Positions 19,099 to 28,900 of a DNA stretch of 35,586 nucleotides are shown here, piece after piece (the first letter of the stretch is position 1; each line of letters opens with the position of its first letter). The stretch is taken from contig CATKXS010000014.1 of NCBI GenBank assembly GCA_949841045.1, positions 1 through 35,586 of the forward strand. Direction: 5' to 3'. The notes under the pieces were generated by a model. The model did not search any database. It saw nothing but the letters and a program-made list of their open reading frames with translations, and was not told where the DNA came from. A program made the position numbers and the translations under genes. The DNA is from an uncultured Clostridia bacterium. Lineage in GTDB: Bacteria > Bacillota > Clostridia > Christensenellales > UBA1242.

Positions 19099-21174
19099 AT
19101 GTCAGAAAATCTAGAATTAACTAGAAACGTCGGTATTATGGCACACATTGATGCTGGTAAAACTACAACTACTGAAAGAATTTTGTACTATACTGGTAAG
19201 AGCCACAAAATCGGCGAAGTTCACGACGGTGCTGCTACTATGGACTGGATGGCTCAAGAGCAAGAGCGTGGTATTACAATTACTTCTGCTTGTACTACTT
19301 GCCAATGGAAAGGACATAAAATCAACATCATTGATACCCCTGGACACGTTGACTTCACTATTGAAGTTGAACGTTCTTTAAAGGTTCTTGATGGTACTGT
19401 TCTCGTTCTTTCTGCTCGTGATAAAGTTCAACCTCAAACTGAAACAGTTTGGCGTCAAGCTACAAAATATCACGTTCCAGCAATCATTTATGTGAACAAA
19501 ATGGATAGAGACGCTGCCGACTTCTTTGGTTGTGTTGAATCTATTGAAAGACGTCTTAAAACTAAGGCGCTCCCAATTCAAATGCCTATTGGAGAGGCTG
19601 ATACATTCTCAGGAATTATCGACCTTCTTACAATGAAAGCTGAAATCTATAAAGATGATATGGGAACTCAAATTGAAATCACTGATATTCCTGAAGAATT
19701 AAAGGCTCAGGCTGAAGAACTCAGAGCTTCAATGGTTGAAAAAATTGTTGAAACAGATGACGCTCTTCTTGAAAGATATTTCGAAGGTGAAGAGATTTCT
19801 ATTGAGGAGCTCAAAAAAACAATCAGAAAAGCAACTATCGCAAAAGCTTTCACACCTGTTTTATGTGGTTCTTCTTACAAAAACAAGGGTGTTCAAATGC
19901 TTCTTGATGCTATGGTTGAATATCTTCCATCTCCACTTGATATTCCTGCTATCAGAGGTATTAACCCTGATACTGAACAAGAAGAGGAGAGAAAGGCTAG
20001 CGAAAACGAACCTTTTGCAGGTCTTGCATTCAAATTTATGACTGACCCATTCGTTGGTGGTCTCACATTCTTCAGAGTTTACTCTGGAAAACTTACTGCT
20101 GGCTCATACGTTTACAACTCAAACAATGGTAAAACAGAAAGAGTTGGACGTCTTATCCGTATGCACTCTAACAACCGTACTGAAATTACTGAAGTTGGTG
20201 CAGGTGATATTGCCGCTATCGTTGGTCTTAAAGACACAATCACAGGACACACTCTTTGTGATGAAAAACACCCAATTCAACTTGAAAGTATGGAATTCCC
20301 AGAACCTGTTATTCAGCTTGCTATCGAACCTAAAACTAAAGATATGCAAGAAAAAATGGCTCTTGCTCTTGCAAAACTTATGAGAGAAGACCCTTCTTTC
20401 AGAGTTACTTCAAACACTGAAACAGGACAAACTCTTATTGCTGGTATGGGCGAACTTCACCTTGAAATTATCGTTGACCGTCTTCTTCGTGAATTCAAAG
20501 TAGAAGCTACTGTTGGTAAACCTCAAGTATCTTACCGTGAAGCTATCAAGAAAGCTGTACGCTGTGAAGGTAAATTCATTCGTCAGAGCGGTGGTAAGGG
20601 TCAATATGGTCACTGTATCATTGATATGGAACCATTACCTGCTGGCTCTGGTTATGAATTCATTGATAAGACTGTTGGTGGTTCAGTACCAAAAGAATAT
20701 ATCCAACCAATTAACAATGGTATTGCAGAAGCTAGAATGAATGGTATTCTTGCAGGATATGAAACAGTTGACTTCAGAGTAACACTTGTTGATGGTTCTT
20801 ACCACGAAGTTGACTCTTCTGAAATGGCGTTCAAGATTGCCGGTTCAATGGCTTTCCAAGATGGTTGCAAGAAGGCTGACCCAGTTATCCTTGAACCTAT
20901 TATGAAAGTTGCTGTTGAAGTACCAGATGAATATCTTGGAACAGTCATGGGCAACCTCACTTCTCGTCGTGGTATGCTTACAGGAACAGAATCTGTTGCT
21001 GGAATTCAAATTGTAAACGCAGAAGTGCCTCTTGCCGAAATGTTTGGTTATGCAACTGACCTTCGTTCTCAAACTCAGGGTAGAGGTAACTATGTAATGG
21101 AACCTCTTAGATACCAAGAAGTACCTAAGTCAATCGCGAACACAATCATTGGCGAAAGAGCAAAACAAGACTAA
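19099..21174 (+). CDS. fusA: Elongation factor G
   Basis: A 691-residue translational GTPase that drives ribosome translocation and, with RRF, ribosome recycling. G motifs: AHIDAGKTT (G1), RGITI with the switch I Thr (G2), DTPGHVDF (G3), NKMD (G4) and CGSSYKNKG (G5). Domain IV begins near QVSYREAI and the protein ends [16 protein letters not shown]. Length and order match bacterial EF-G. The AAAAAGGAG site precedes the ATG. It lies between two copies of a duplicated intergenic element and keeps the classical rpsL-rpsG-fusA-tuf order. Confidence 0.99.
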   Translation: MSENLELTRNVGIMAHIDAGKTTTTERILYYTGKSHKIGEVHDGAATMDWMAQEQERGITITSACTTCQWKGHKINIIDTPGHVDFTIEVERSLKVLDGTVLVLSARDKVQPQTETVWRQATKYHVPAIIYVNKMDRDAADFFGCVESIERRLKTKALPIQMPIGEADTFSGIIDLLTMKAEIYKDDMGTQIEITDIPEELKAQAEELRASMVEKIVETDDALLERYFEGEEISIEELKKTIRKATIAKAFTPVLCGSSYKNKGVQMLLDAMVEYLPSPLDIPAIRGINPDTEQEEERKASENEPFAGLAFKFMTDPFVGGLTFFRVYSGKLTAGSYVYNSNNGKTERVGRLIRMHSNNRTEITEVGAGDIAAIVGLKDTITGHTLCDEKHPIQLESMEFPEPVIQLAIEPKTKDMQEKMALALAKLMREDPSFRVTSNTETGQTLIAGMGELHLEIIVDRLLREFKVEATVGKPQVSYREAIKKAVRCEGKFIRQSGGKGQYGHCIIDMEPLPAGSGYEFIDKTVGGSVPKEYIQPINNGIAEARMNGILAGYETVDFRVTLVDGSYHEVDSSEMAFKIAGSMAFQDGCKKADPVILEPIMKVAVEVPDEYLGTVMGNLTSRRGMLTGTESVAGIQIVNAEVPLAEMFGYATDLRSQTQGRGNYVMEPLRYQEVPKSIANTIIGERAKQD

Positions 21175-21343
21175 CAGCATTATGCTGTTTAAGTATCGTG
21201 TGGCGTGATAGTAAATTTCATCTATATTTCGTTCCAGCGAGCCAAATGTTGCACGAGCAAACTTAGTTTGCATCACTATCTTAGGGAGTATTACGTATTT
21301 TTGTTATACAGCGTCCACAAAAAGTCGCCAAGCGTAAGGCTTG

Positions 21344-21454
21344 CCCACAAACCCTTTTCCGCCTCCTTGAAAAATTCCGCTGGACATTTTTCGGCGTAAT
21401 AGGGGTGCAAAGATTATTTTAAAAGCAGGCAAAGCCTTTACTTTTAAAATTATC
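21344..21454. repeat. Duplicated intergenic element, copy 2 (before tuf)
   Basis: Its first 61 bases (21344-21404) match copy 1 at 18896 exactly. The terminal hairpin is kept although its outer sequence differs: GATTATTTTAAAAG (21412-21425) pairs with CTTTTAAAATTATC (21441-21454) with one mismatch. Both arms changed together relative to copy 1, which points to selection for the paired structure. Confidence 0.85.
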
Positions 21455-21549
21455 ATTGCTTATTTAAAATTTAATGACTATATTTAGTCGCAGTAATCCG
21501 AAGCGGGCGTGGTGGCCCTAAAAAACTAAAAAAATCTTGCAAAATCATT

Positions 21550-21577
21550 TTGCAAAACAAAAAAAATATGCTAAAAT
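21550..21577 (+). promoter_or_regulatory. Candidate separate promoter of tuf
   Basis: TTGCAA (21550-21555), a 16-nt spacer and TAAAAT (21572-21577) with an extended TGC before the -10. The -35 overlaps the right arm of a 19-bp palindrome. It could give tuf extra transcription beyond the str promoter. Confidence 0.5.
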
Positions 21578-21609
21578 ACTAGTAGTTATTAAAAAAGGAG
21601 ATTATAAAA

Positions 21610-22797
21610 ATGGCAGAAGCTTATGTTAGATCTAAGCCACACGTTAACATTGGTACTATTGGCCACGTTGACCATGGTAAGACAACTCTTACAGCCGCAA
21701 TTACATTTATGTTCGGCACTCAAAAAATGAAATATGACGAAATCGACAAAGCCCCAGAAGAAAAGGCTAGAGGTATTACTATTAATACTGCTCACGTTGA
21801 ATACGAAAGTGAAACTCGTCACTATGCACACGTAGACTGTCCAGGACACGCTGACTACGTTAAAAACATGATTACTGGTGCAGCCCAAATGGACGGAGCT
21901 ATCCTCGTTGTTGCTGCAACTGATGGTCCAATGCCTCAAACTAGAGAGCACATCTTACTTGCTAGACAGGTTGGTGTTCCATACATCATCGTTTTCATGA
22001 ACAAAACTGACCAAGTTGATGACCCAGAACTTCTTGAACTCGTTGAAATGGAAATCCGTGACCTTCTTTCTAAGTACGACTTCCCAGGAGATGACACTCC
22101 AATTATCAAAGGTTCAGCTCTTAAAGCTCTTGAAGCTGCTCAAGCTGGTAACGTTAATGACCCAGCATGTGACTGCATTAGAGAACTTATTAAAGCAGTT
22201 GACGCTTATATTCCAGAACCTACAAGAGATACAGACAAACCTTTCCTTATGCCTGTTGAAGACGTATTCACTATCACTGGTCGTGGTACTGTTGCAACTG
22301 GTAGAGTTGAAAGAGGCTCTGTTAAAGTTGGTGATACAGTAGAACTCGTTGGTCTTGGCGAATCTAGAACAACAGTTGTTACTGGTGTGGAAATGTTCCA
22401 CAAATCACTCGACGCTGCAATCGCTGGTGATAACGCTGGACTTCTTCTTCGTGGTATCAACAGAACTGATATTGAAAGAGGTCAAGTACTTTGCAAACCA
22501 GGTTCAATCCACCCACACACTCACTTCACTGCAGAAGTTTACGTTCTTAAGAAAGAAGAAGGTGGCCGTCATACTCCATTCTTCAATGGTTATAGACCAC
22601 AATTCTACTTCAGAACTACAGACGTTACTGGCGTAGTTGAACTTGAGAAGGGCGTTGAAATGGTTATGCCTGGCGACCACATTAAGATGACTATCACTCT
22701 TAATAAGCCAGTTGCTATTGAACAAGGACTTCGTTTCGCTATCCGTGAAGGTGGCAGAACAGTTGGTTCAGGTGTTGTTTCAACAGTTATTGAATAG
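21610..22797 (+). CDS. tuf: Elongation factor Tu
   Basis: A 395-residue GTPase that delivers aminoacyl-tRNA to the ribosome. G motifs: GHVDHGKTT (G1), RGITI (G2), [12 protein letters not shown] (G3), NKTD (G4) and GSALKALE (G5). Domains II and III follow ([39 protein letters not shown]). The AAAAAAGGAG site lies 8 nt before the ATG. It is the last gene of the str operon and is closed by a strong terminator. It may also be transcribed from its own promoter. Confidence 0.99.
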   Translation: MAEAYVRSKPHVNIGTIGHVDHGKTTLTAAITFMFGTQKMKYDEIDKAPEEKARGITINTAHVEYESETRHYAHVDCPGHADYVKNMITGAAQMDGAILVVAATDGPMPQTREHILLARQVGVPYIIVFMNKTDQVDDPELLELVEMEIRDLLSKYDFPGDDTPIIKGSALKALEAAQAGNVNDPACDCIRELIKAVDAYIPEPTRDTDKPFLMPVEDVFTITGRGTVATGRVERGSVKVGDTVELVGLGESRTTVVTGVEMFHKSLDAAIAGDNAGLLLRGINRTDIERGQVLCKPGSIHPHTHFTAEVYVLKKEEGGRHTPFFNGYRPQFYFRTTDVTGVVELEKGVEMVMPGDHIKMTITLNKPVAIEQGLRFAIREGGRTVGSGVVSTVIE

Positions 22798-22807
22798 AAT
22801 ACAAAAT

Positions 22808-22837
22808 AAAAGCGGTGCTAAAAGCACTGCTTTTTTT
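22808..22837 (+). terminator. Terminator of the str operon
   Basis: AAAGCGGTGCT and AGCACTGCTTT arms (11 bp with one wobble), followed by seven or more T. Confidence 0.92.
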
Positions 22838-22920
22838 ATTCGACTATGCTATGAAAATGATATTTGATAAGTTATTAGTAGTAAAACAAATAAATTTGTT
22901 AAGTTTAATATTATAAGGTA

Positions 22921-22949
22921 TTGACTTTATAAACAAATTATAATATAAT
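22921..22949 (+). promoter_or_regulatory. Sigma-A promoter of the 22970 gene
   Basis: TTGACT (22921-22926), a 17-nt spacer and TATAAT (22944-22949). Confidence 0.88.
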
Positions 22950-22969
22950 TCTAATAAGGGGGAGAAAAT

Positions 22970-23203
22970 ATGAATTTCTTATATGATGGTTTAGCAGTAT
23001 ATGCTTATGACAAAGACACCAAACTTACGCTGGTGAATAGTGAGGGTGTTTGGGAAATTTCTGATGAAAACTTTTTTGATATTGAAGAAAGTTTAAAAGA
23101 TGAGGCTGTCTCTATTTCATTAGAAGAAGCTATCAAAATTACTGGACAAGACCCAAACGAGACAATAGTTGATTATAAAAATGAAGCAAATTTTGAGATG
23201 TAA
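22970..23203 (+). CDS. Small acidic hypothetical protein
   Basis: A 77-residue acidic protein starting MNFLYDGLAVYAYDKDTK, with a GGGGGAG ribosome site 6 nt upstream. No known domain is recognised. The first half has alternating hydrophobic residues that suggest a small beta-sheet; the second half (SLKDEAVSISLEEAIKITG) looks helical. It has its own strong promoter and terminator, so it is a complete single-gene unit and probably real. Nothing in the context gives a role. Confidence 0.75.
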   Translation: MNFLYDGLAVYAYDKDTKLTLVNSEGVWEISDENFFDIEESLKDEAVSISLEEAIKITGQDPNETIVDYKNEANFEM

Positions 23204-23229
23204 AAATGCGGGATTTCCTGCATTTTTTT
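23204..23229 (+). terminator. Terminator of the 22970 gene
   Basis: AAATGCGGG and CCTGCATTT arms (9 bp, one wobble) with a 4-nt loop, followed by a T-run. The left arm begins right after the stop codon. Confidence 0.88.
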
Positions 23230-23315
23230 CTTTTAATATAATAAGATAAAGTATTTTCTACAAAATTTACAAGAAAAATGCTTAAAAATTTTTAAATTTT
23301 GCTGTAAGAGGATGA

Positions 23316-23347
23316 AAAAAGCACATATAAAATAATATGTGCTTTTT
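23316..23347 (-). terminator. Terminator of the minus-strand 23380 gene
   Basis: AGCACATAT (23320-23328) and ATATGTGCT (23335-23343) pair perfectly over 9 bp, with an A-run on the left (a T-run in the minus-strand RNA) and T on the right. It can act in both directions. Confidence 0.85.
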
Positions 23348-23379
23348 GTTTGTATTTACAAATTTTTTTGGTTTGAATT

Positions 23380-23892
23380 TTATTCAGCTTCTTTTTCTGG
23401 TTCAAGGTCTACTATTTGGTCGTTTTCATCATGAGCGATAATAGGGTAATTGCCAAGAGGAACGCCATGATATTTTACTACTTCATCAATACAGTCGAAA
23501 GCTACATCTTTTGAAACGAAGAAATCTAAATTAAAATCGGCGGTGTCATGAATTGTGACATTTCTTTCTCTAGTTAAAAATATATAGCCACCTTTGAGTT
23601 CTTCTGCTTTAGCAAGTAATTCAGCTTGCTTTTTATAATAAGCATCATAAAGAGCTCTTTCAGCTCGATTTAAACAAGAACTGAGGACAGCGCGTTCACC
23701 ATAGTGCCATTTGGATTGTTCGCTTTCTTTTTCAAAAAGTCTCAAAGCTTCTTCTCTTATTTCTTCTTTGCTTGGGTAATCATAATAATTAGCATATTCT
23801 TCTTTAGATTCAAAAACAGGGTTTTTGGCTTTAATACCCATTACGTAATTTAAATTTTTAAAATTAACATTATTAGATTCAATAAATTTCAT
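23380..23892 (-). CDS. Hypothetical cytosolic protein
   Basis: A 170-residue charged protein I do not recognise. There is no signal peptide or membrane segment. The central region (about residues 38-100) is helical and rich in Glu, Lys and Ala; the last 70 residues (TRERNVTIHDTADFNLDFFV onward) look mixed alpha/beta, and the C-terminus is acidic. The AGGAGG ribosome site is well placed and the gene has its own promoter and terminator, which supports that it is expressed. Its neighbours give no functional clue. Confidence 0.75.
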   Translation of the reverse strand: MKFIESNNVNFKNLNYVMGIKAKNPVFESKEEYANYYDYPSKEEIREEALRLFEKESEQSKWHYGERAVLSSCLNRAERALYDAYYKKQAELLAKAEELKGGYIFLTRERNVTIHDTADFNLDFFVSKDVAFDCIDEVVKYHGVPLGNYPIIAHDENDQIVDLEPEKEAE

Positions 23893-23916
23893 AGCTTCCT
23901 CCTAGTTTATATTTCC

Positions 23917-23945
23917 ATGTTAACATATTTTAATGCATTTGTCAA
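23917..23945 (-). promoter_or_regulatory. Sigma-A promoter of the 23380 gene
   Basis: On the minus strand: TTGACA (23945-23940), a 17-nt spacer and TAACAT (23922-23917). The -35 is perfect and the -10 has two mismatches. Confidence 0.6.
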
Positions 23946-23975
23946 TATCTTTTAATTTTTATATTTAAATTAATA

Positions 23976-24004
23976 TTGACTTTGAGTAGGATATATTGTA
24001 AAAT
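23976..24004 (+). promoter_or_regulatory. Sigma-A promoter of the transglutaminase-like gene
   Basis: TTGACT (23976-23981), a 17-nt spacer and TAAAAT (23999-24004), divergent from the promoter at 23917-23945. Confidence 0.75.
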
Positions 24005-24020
24005 ATATTTGAGGAATATT

Positions 24021-25247
24021 ATGGTTGAATCATTCAAATTTTATGGTATAAATAGGGAAGGCGGAGAAGAAAGACTTGAAAATTTAATCAAGATGAATGA
24101 ATTTTGTCAACTCCGATTATATTTTGATAACAAAGATAAAGATTATGCAATTAAAAAGTTGCAGGAAATTAAAAATAAAATTCAGGGAACAAAACTTTCT
24201 ATTTTTTCTGTTAATTTAATTTATGAAAAAGATTATATTGATGATTCTGTTGAAATTGAAAGTTTAAAAAGTTTTGCGAAAGAGTGTGAAGAACTTGAAG
24301 CAGCATTAAGGCTTAGTTTTTATAACAAAAATGATGAATATTCTGATTATATTGATAGCGATATTAATCAATACTTTATTGCAAAGAAGAAGGTTAATGA
24401 TTTTGCCGAAAAAGTGAAGAATTTTAGCATTAAAGAAAATGGTGAAGACAAACAATTATCGGTTTTTGAAAAATTTATGCTTGTTTATCGATTTGTTAGC
24501 AACAGAAAATATAATAGAAGTGATAACTTCATGGATCTTGACATGAGAAACTGGGTGGGAGTGCTTACAACTGATAAAATTATTTGTTCAGGATATGCGT
24601 CTTTACTTAGATGTTTATGTAATAGGATATTCAGTGATGATGAATTGAAATGTTTTTATCAGAGTGTAAAAGTAAAAAATAAGTATGGTAAATTCTTTAA
24701 TCATGCAAACAACATCATTTATATAAAAGATGATAAATATGGAATAAACGGTATGTTTTATTGTGATTCTTGTTTTGATTGTGAAAAAGAGAACAATGAT
24801 TCTACTTTTGAGTTTTTTATGTTACCTTATCAAGAACTCAATAAATATAATAAGGCGGATTTGATAATAAAAGGACATAATATTATATTGGAGTCCTGTG
24901 GATTAAAACCTCTGGAAGACGTTGGCTTTGCCGATAGATATTATTTTAAGCACGAGATGGATAAATTCTTATTCAACAAGTTCTTACCTGAAAAAGGGAA
25001 AACTTTTGAAGGGAAAATAAAAAAAATGATAAAAAATAATGAAAAAGTCTTCAAACCAGCTATTATACCAGATAATTTATTGAAAAAAGGCTTCAAGGCT
25101 GTTGCTATCTTTGAAGGCAAGCGCGAAGAAGAAGTGGACGATTTTGTAGAGCAAAAGTTCAAACAAACAAAGAATTTACTTGAAGAAAATTTTGTAAATT
25201 TTGGCAAAGATATAGAAGAAACAGAAACTTCAGAAGAATTGAAATAA
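24021..25247 (+). CDS. Transglutaminase-like (papain-fold) protein of unknown role
   Basis: A 408-residue protein. The segment DKIICSGYASLLRCLC (Cys at 189), followed by NHANNIIYI (His at 228) and YCDSCFD (Asp at 249), has the Cys-His-Asp order and surroundings of the transglutaminase-like core, which acts as a cysteine protease or amide-transfer enzyme in many bacteria. Residues 1-150 have no recognised domain, and the C-terminal 100 residues are Lys/Glu-rich and probably coiled-coil. There is no signal peptide, so a cytosolic role is expected. The start is the ATG at 24021, after GAGG; in-frame codons upstream to 23976 overlap the promoter. Assignment rests on the triad pattern only. Confidence 0.7.
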   Translation: MVESFKFYGINREGGEERLENLIKMNEFCQLRLYFDNKDKDYAIKKLQEIKNKIQGTKLSIFSVNLIYEKDYIDDSVEIESLKSFAKECEELEAALRLSFYNKNDEYSDYIDSDINQYFIAKKKVNDFAEKVKNFSIKENGEDKQLSVFEKFMLVYRFVSNRKYNRSDNFMDLDMRNWVGVLTTDKIICSGYASLLRCLCNRIFSDDELKCFYQSVKVKNKYGKFFNHANNIIYIKDDKYGINGMFYCDSCFDCEKENNDSTFEFFMLPYQELNKYNKADLIIKGHNIILESCGLKPLEDVGFADRYYFKHEMDKFLFNKFLPEKGKTFEGKIKKMIKNNEKVFKPAIIPDNLLKKGFKAVAIFEGKREEEVDDFVEQKFKQTKNLLEENFVNFGKDIEETETSEELK

Positions 25248-25281
25248 GAATAAAAATTTATCATAATTAAAGAAAAATGAC

Positions 25282-25321
25282 AAAAAATCAGAGAAAATTT
25301 TGAGTTTTCTCTGATTTTTTT
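25282..25321. terminator. Bidirectional terminator at 25.3 kb
   Basis: TCAGAGAAAA and TTTTCTCTGA arms (10 bp), flanked by A on the left and T on the right. It sits between convergent genes and can serve both. Confidence 0.9.
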
Positions 25322-25359
25322 GCTTATTTAACAATTTTTAGGCTTAATTATTTACCGCA

Positions 25360-25560
25360 TTATTTACCGCAGCCGTTTCCGCAACCACATAATAATAAGA
25401 GTAAAATTAATGTGCAGCAGTCCATGCCACAGCCATTGCCATTACCGCAAAGGCATTGTAAAATTAAAAGCCATAATACGAGTGAGCAGCAGTCGCAACC
25501 GCAGCCATTGCCGCCGAAACCGTTTCCGCAGCCACCACAAGAGTTGTTAAAGAAATTCAT
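25360..25560 (-). CDS. Small Cys/Gly-rich hydrophobic protein (clostridial high-cysteine type)
   Basis: A 66-residue protein with 14 cysteines and many glycines. It contains two similar units, GNGCGCDCCSLVLWLLILQC and GNGCGMDCCTLILLLLLC, each a Cys/Gly cluster followed by a short hydrophobic run. The pattern recalls small clostridial proteins annotated by analogy with high-cysteine chorion proteins; their role is unknown, with membrane or spore-coat association as the usual guess. The AGGAGG site before the ATG is strong. A sigma-E-like arrangement upstream (ATATT, 16 nt, CATATACA on the minus strand) is only suggestive because the gap is long. A 12-bp duplication, ATTATTTACCGC twice, overlaps the stop at 25347-25370. 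Confidence 0.75.
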   Translation of the reverse strand: MNFFNNSCGGCGNGFGGNGCGCDCCSLVLWLLILQCLCGNGNGCGMDCCTLILLLLLCGCGNGCGK

Positions 25561-25921
25561 TTGTTCCTCCTAATATAATTTTTCTATGTATATGAAGGGT
25601 GTAAATGATTAATATATCTTCACTTAAAACCTTTCACATTAACATACTACTATTCAAACAAAAAAAATGTGCAAGATTTGTTAAAAATAATATTAAATTC
25701 TTGAAAAAAAGTTTAAATTAGAATTGATAACAAAACGGCCTAAAATTATAGCAAAAATAACAGGAAATTTTTCGACAAAACTAGTGAATTTTAGACAGCA
25801 TAAAAGTGATTTTCAGACACAAAATATTTTTGTTTTATATAGCAATTTTGTTGACTTAATCTCAAAAATAGTTTACAATAAATTGTTAAATAATATATTA
25901 AGTAAAGAATAGGAGTTTAAT
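25561..25921. other. Intergenic region between divergent genes at 25.6-25.9 kb
   Basis: A 361-bp very AT-rich gap. The only clear elements are the AGGAGG site of the minus-strand mini-protein gene near 25566 and the sigma-A promoter at 25851-25879 with the AGGAG site (25911-25915) of the large surface protein. No credible gene, hairpin array or repeat was seen in the middle. Confidence 0.6.
25851..25879 (+). promoter_or_regulatory. Sigma-A promoter of the large surface protein gene
   Basis: TTGACT (25851-25856), a 17-nt spacer and TACAAT (25874-25879). Confidence 0.8.
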
Positions 25922-28900
25922 ATGTCAAAACAAAAATCTAAATTCAAAGGTATTTTTAAGGGAGCGGCTATTGGCTTCGCTTTTGTTATGTGTGCATCTT
26001 TCTTTCCAGCTCACGCAATTGCAAGTGCAGTTGATATGGTAGGAAAAGACAATATCTTATTAAATACAATTAAAGTAGATGGTCAATCAAATTCTATGAC
26101 TGTTAAAAAGGGTGAGTCTGTTACAATCCCAGAAGGCGTTTATGAATATGAAAACGCAGGTGTTAAGGCTACTCATACAATTGGGCAAACTTCAACTGAC
26201 GGAATTGAATCACGAGTTGATGTTTACTATAAGGCGACTGGTGACAAACTTGACGTTAAAGACAACAAATTTACAGCAGATAGAGTTGGTAGATATACAA
26301 TCACTTATACTGTAAAACATGGGGATAACACTTATTCTTATGACTTTGTTGTTAGAAGTGAAGTAGGAGAGGCTACTTTTGAATTTGCTTCAAATAGCGA
26401 TAAAATCATTCCAACAGTTTATGACACTAAACTCACAGACAAGAATATAGAACTTCCTCTTCCATCAGTCAAGTCTGGTGATGATGAACTTATTTCTGCC
26501 GAAGTTGGCAATTTCACTCTTAACAAAGAGGGTAATCAAAAAGATTTCGTTCTTGTTAGCCTTGCAAATGTAAGCAAAGATAGTGAGGGCAATGATTTAA
26601 TTAAAATCAACCCAACTAAAGTAGATGAAGAGGTTGTTGGTTATCATCTTTCAGCGTCTGACCTTAAAAAGGCAGAACTTGCTGGACAAGATATAACAGT
26701 TATCTATTCTTATTATCAAATTGCAGAAAATGGAAGTATCGTTTTTGTTGATTCAACAAGTAGAACATTCTCAATTTCAAAAGCGAAGGGTTATTATTTC
26801 ATGACAAGTTCTGATAATGCAGAACAAGGCTATGAACTTGAAACAAGTTGGTCTTCTTCAATTTCAGACATTTCTGCTGTCGTTGGTGTTGAAAGAGAAC
26901 TCCCAAAAATTACTGCAAAAACGAAATCTACAAACAGTCCTTCAAATGAAACAATTGAAATCAGCTATGATATTCAAATTTTCAGAAAAAATTCAAGTGG
27001 AAAATGGGAAGAAATTACTGGTGACGATAAAAAAGCTGTAATGCCAGAATTTGGTACATTCAAAGCTGATGCAAAAGGTTCATATAAGTTTGTTTATACT
27101 GTAAACGATTTCTATGGTTATGGCGATAAAATAAGTGAAACAAAGAGAAGCTTTGAAATTTCAAATGTTAAAGATACAAGAGCAGCTAACGTTTACGTTT
27201 ATGATGCTGGCTTGATTGACGATGAAGGCAATCAAATTGCTTATGATGAAGAGAAAAATTCATATACTAGTGCATTAAATATGCTTAAGAGTCAAAGTGG
27301 AAACAGAAATATCGTTATGTATGCCGTTGGCGGTACTGATAATATGATTGATAAGGATGACCTTACTTTAAGAAGAACTATCCTTGACAATACTGGTATC
27401 ACAATGTTTAACATTGATGAAAAGTTATATCATAACTACAACTTAATCTTTGCTCCTGGTCTTAGTCAAGGTGCTGGTGATAATGCTTCAGTTTACAAAC
27501 AAATAGTAGATGACAATTATCAAATCATGAAACAGATGAGATTTGAGAATAAAGATATTACTTCAGAATCTGCCATCAAGGCTTTCTTAAAAGAACACAA
27601 CTATTTATTAGTTACAACTGATGAAGATAAAGCGACTGAACTTGTTAGCGACTTTGATGCAACAAATGAAGAAAAGGTTAAAGAACTTATTGCTACTGGA
27701 TATGCTTATGTAAAACCTTCTAACTCAAAAAGAACAACTTTCACTGATGGTACTTATACTTTTGTTTATGGTGCAAAAGATGAGGACAATACTGAGACAA
27801 CAACTCGTCAAACAATGGTTATTTCTGAAGGATATACAGATGCTTCTGTTCCAACCCTCAATTTCACAAATAGCCTTCAAGTGACTTATCTTACTTCTGA
27901 TACAATTGAATTTAACGTTGCTACTGCAACCGATTCATCATCTCAAGATACAAGACTTGAAACAGTAACAGCTTATAGATTTCTTAATGATAAAAATGAG
28001 ACTGTTACAAATTCTCAAACAACTTCTGTATTAAAATATCTTGCTACAAATGTTGGAACAGGTGTTTCTTCTAAATGGTATGGAGAAGTAGGTAAAGTTT
28101 ATAATGAAGAAGGTTGGTATATTGATGATACAAAATCTACTTATACAATAAACCTTGCTTCTAGACCACAAAATGCAAAATATGTTGAAATCTTAGCTTA
28201 TGCTATTGACGACTACGGCAATGCAGGCTTCTACAACAGAATTATTACAATTGCAGAAGTAAACGATACAAAAATGCCTGAAATTTTCAGAGCAGTAAAT
28301 GTTCCAGACGGCAAAGTTATTGATGCTCCAAAGGAAGTTACTCTTCCAACGCTTTACTTTACTGATGACAATGTTGATTACATGTCAGCTCAAGTAAATG
28401 TTTACAAGATTGTTGATGGCGAAAAAGTGTCAATGCAAGTGTCAAATGTACAAACTGAGTTCAATACTCTTCAAGAAACATTTATGGTTAAAGCTGGTAC
28501 TTTCCGTGCTTCAACTGATGGTGAATATCAGGTGGCTGTAACAGTCACTGACGCTGGAAATCATAGCGTTACAACTTATTTCCACTACACAGCAAAAGGT
28601 GGTTCTGTTCTTGTTCAACCAGAGATTTCAAATATTACTTCTGAAACAATTGAACTTGATGCAGGAAAGGCTTATTACCTTGTTCCTCCTACAATTTCAG
28701 TACTTGATAATAATAACTATGGTTATATTGGAATAAGTGATGATGATTCAAGAACTGCAACAAACTATACTACAACTATTGTTTCTGCAACTGACGATTA
28801 TGAACTTACAAAATATTACTTTACAGGAAGCAAGAGTGGTGTATTCAAACTTCAATACAAAGTATATTTAATGCAATATTCTAAAGACAGTAGTGTCTAT

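Larger units (their letters stand above)
21175..21609 (+). promoter_or_regulatory. 435-nt structured fusA-tuf spacer
   Basis: No credible gene. It begins with an AACAGCA/TGCTGTT hairpin overlapping the fusA stop (21173-21189), then GCAAAC/GTTTGC around 21258-21272, CAAGC/GCTTG around 21329-21343, the second copy of the duplicated element (21344-21454), and a 19-bp palindrome with arms TTGCAAAAT and ATTTTGCAA (21537-21555). A candidate tuf promoter follows. Confidence 0.65.

Noticed and set aside
18896-21454. Insertion sequence or MITE as the source of the duplicated element
   Set aside because: No terminal inverted repeats or target-site duplications were found at the ends, and no transposase is present. 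A non-autonomous element cannot be fully excluded.
19117-22725. Many long reading frames in other frames of fusA and tuf
   Set aside because: They are shadows caused by the strong codon bias of these genes; none has a ribosome site or a recognisable product.
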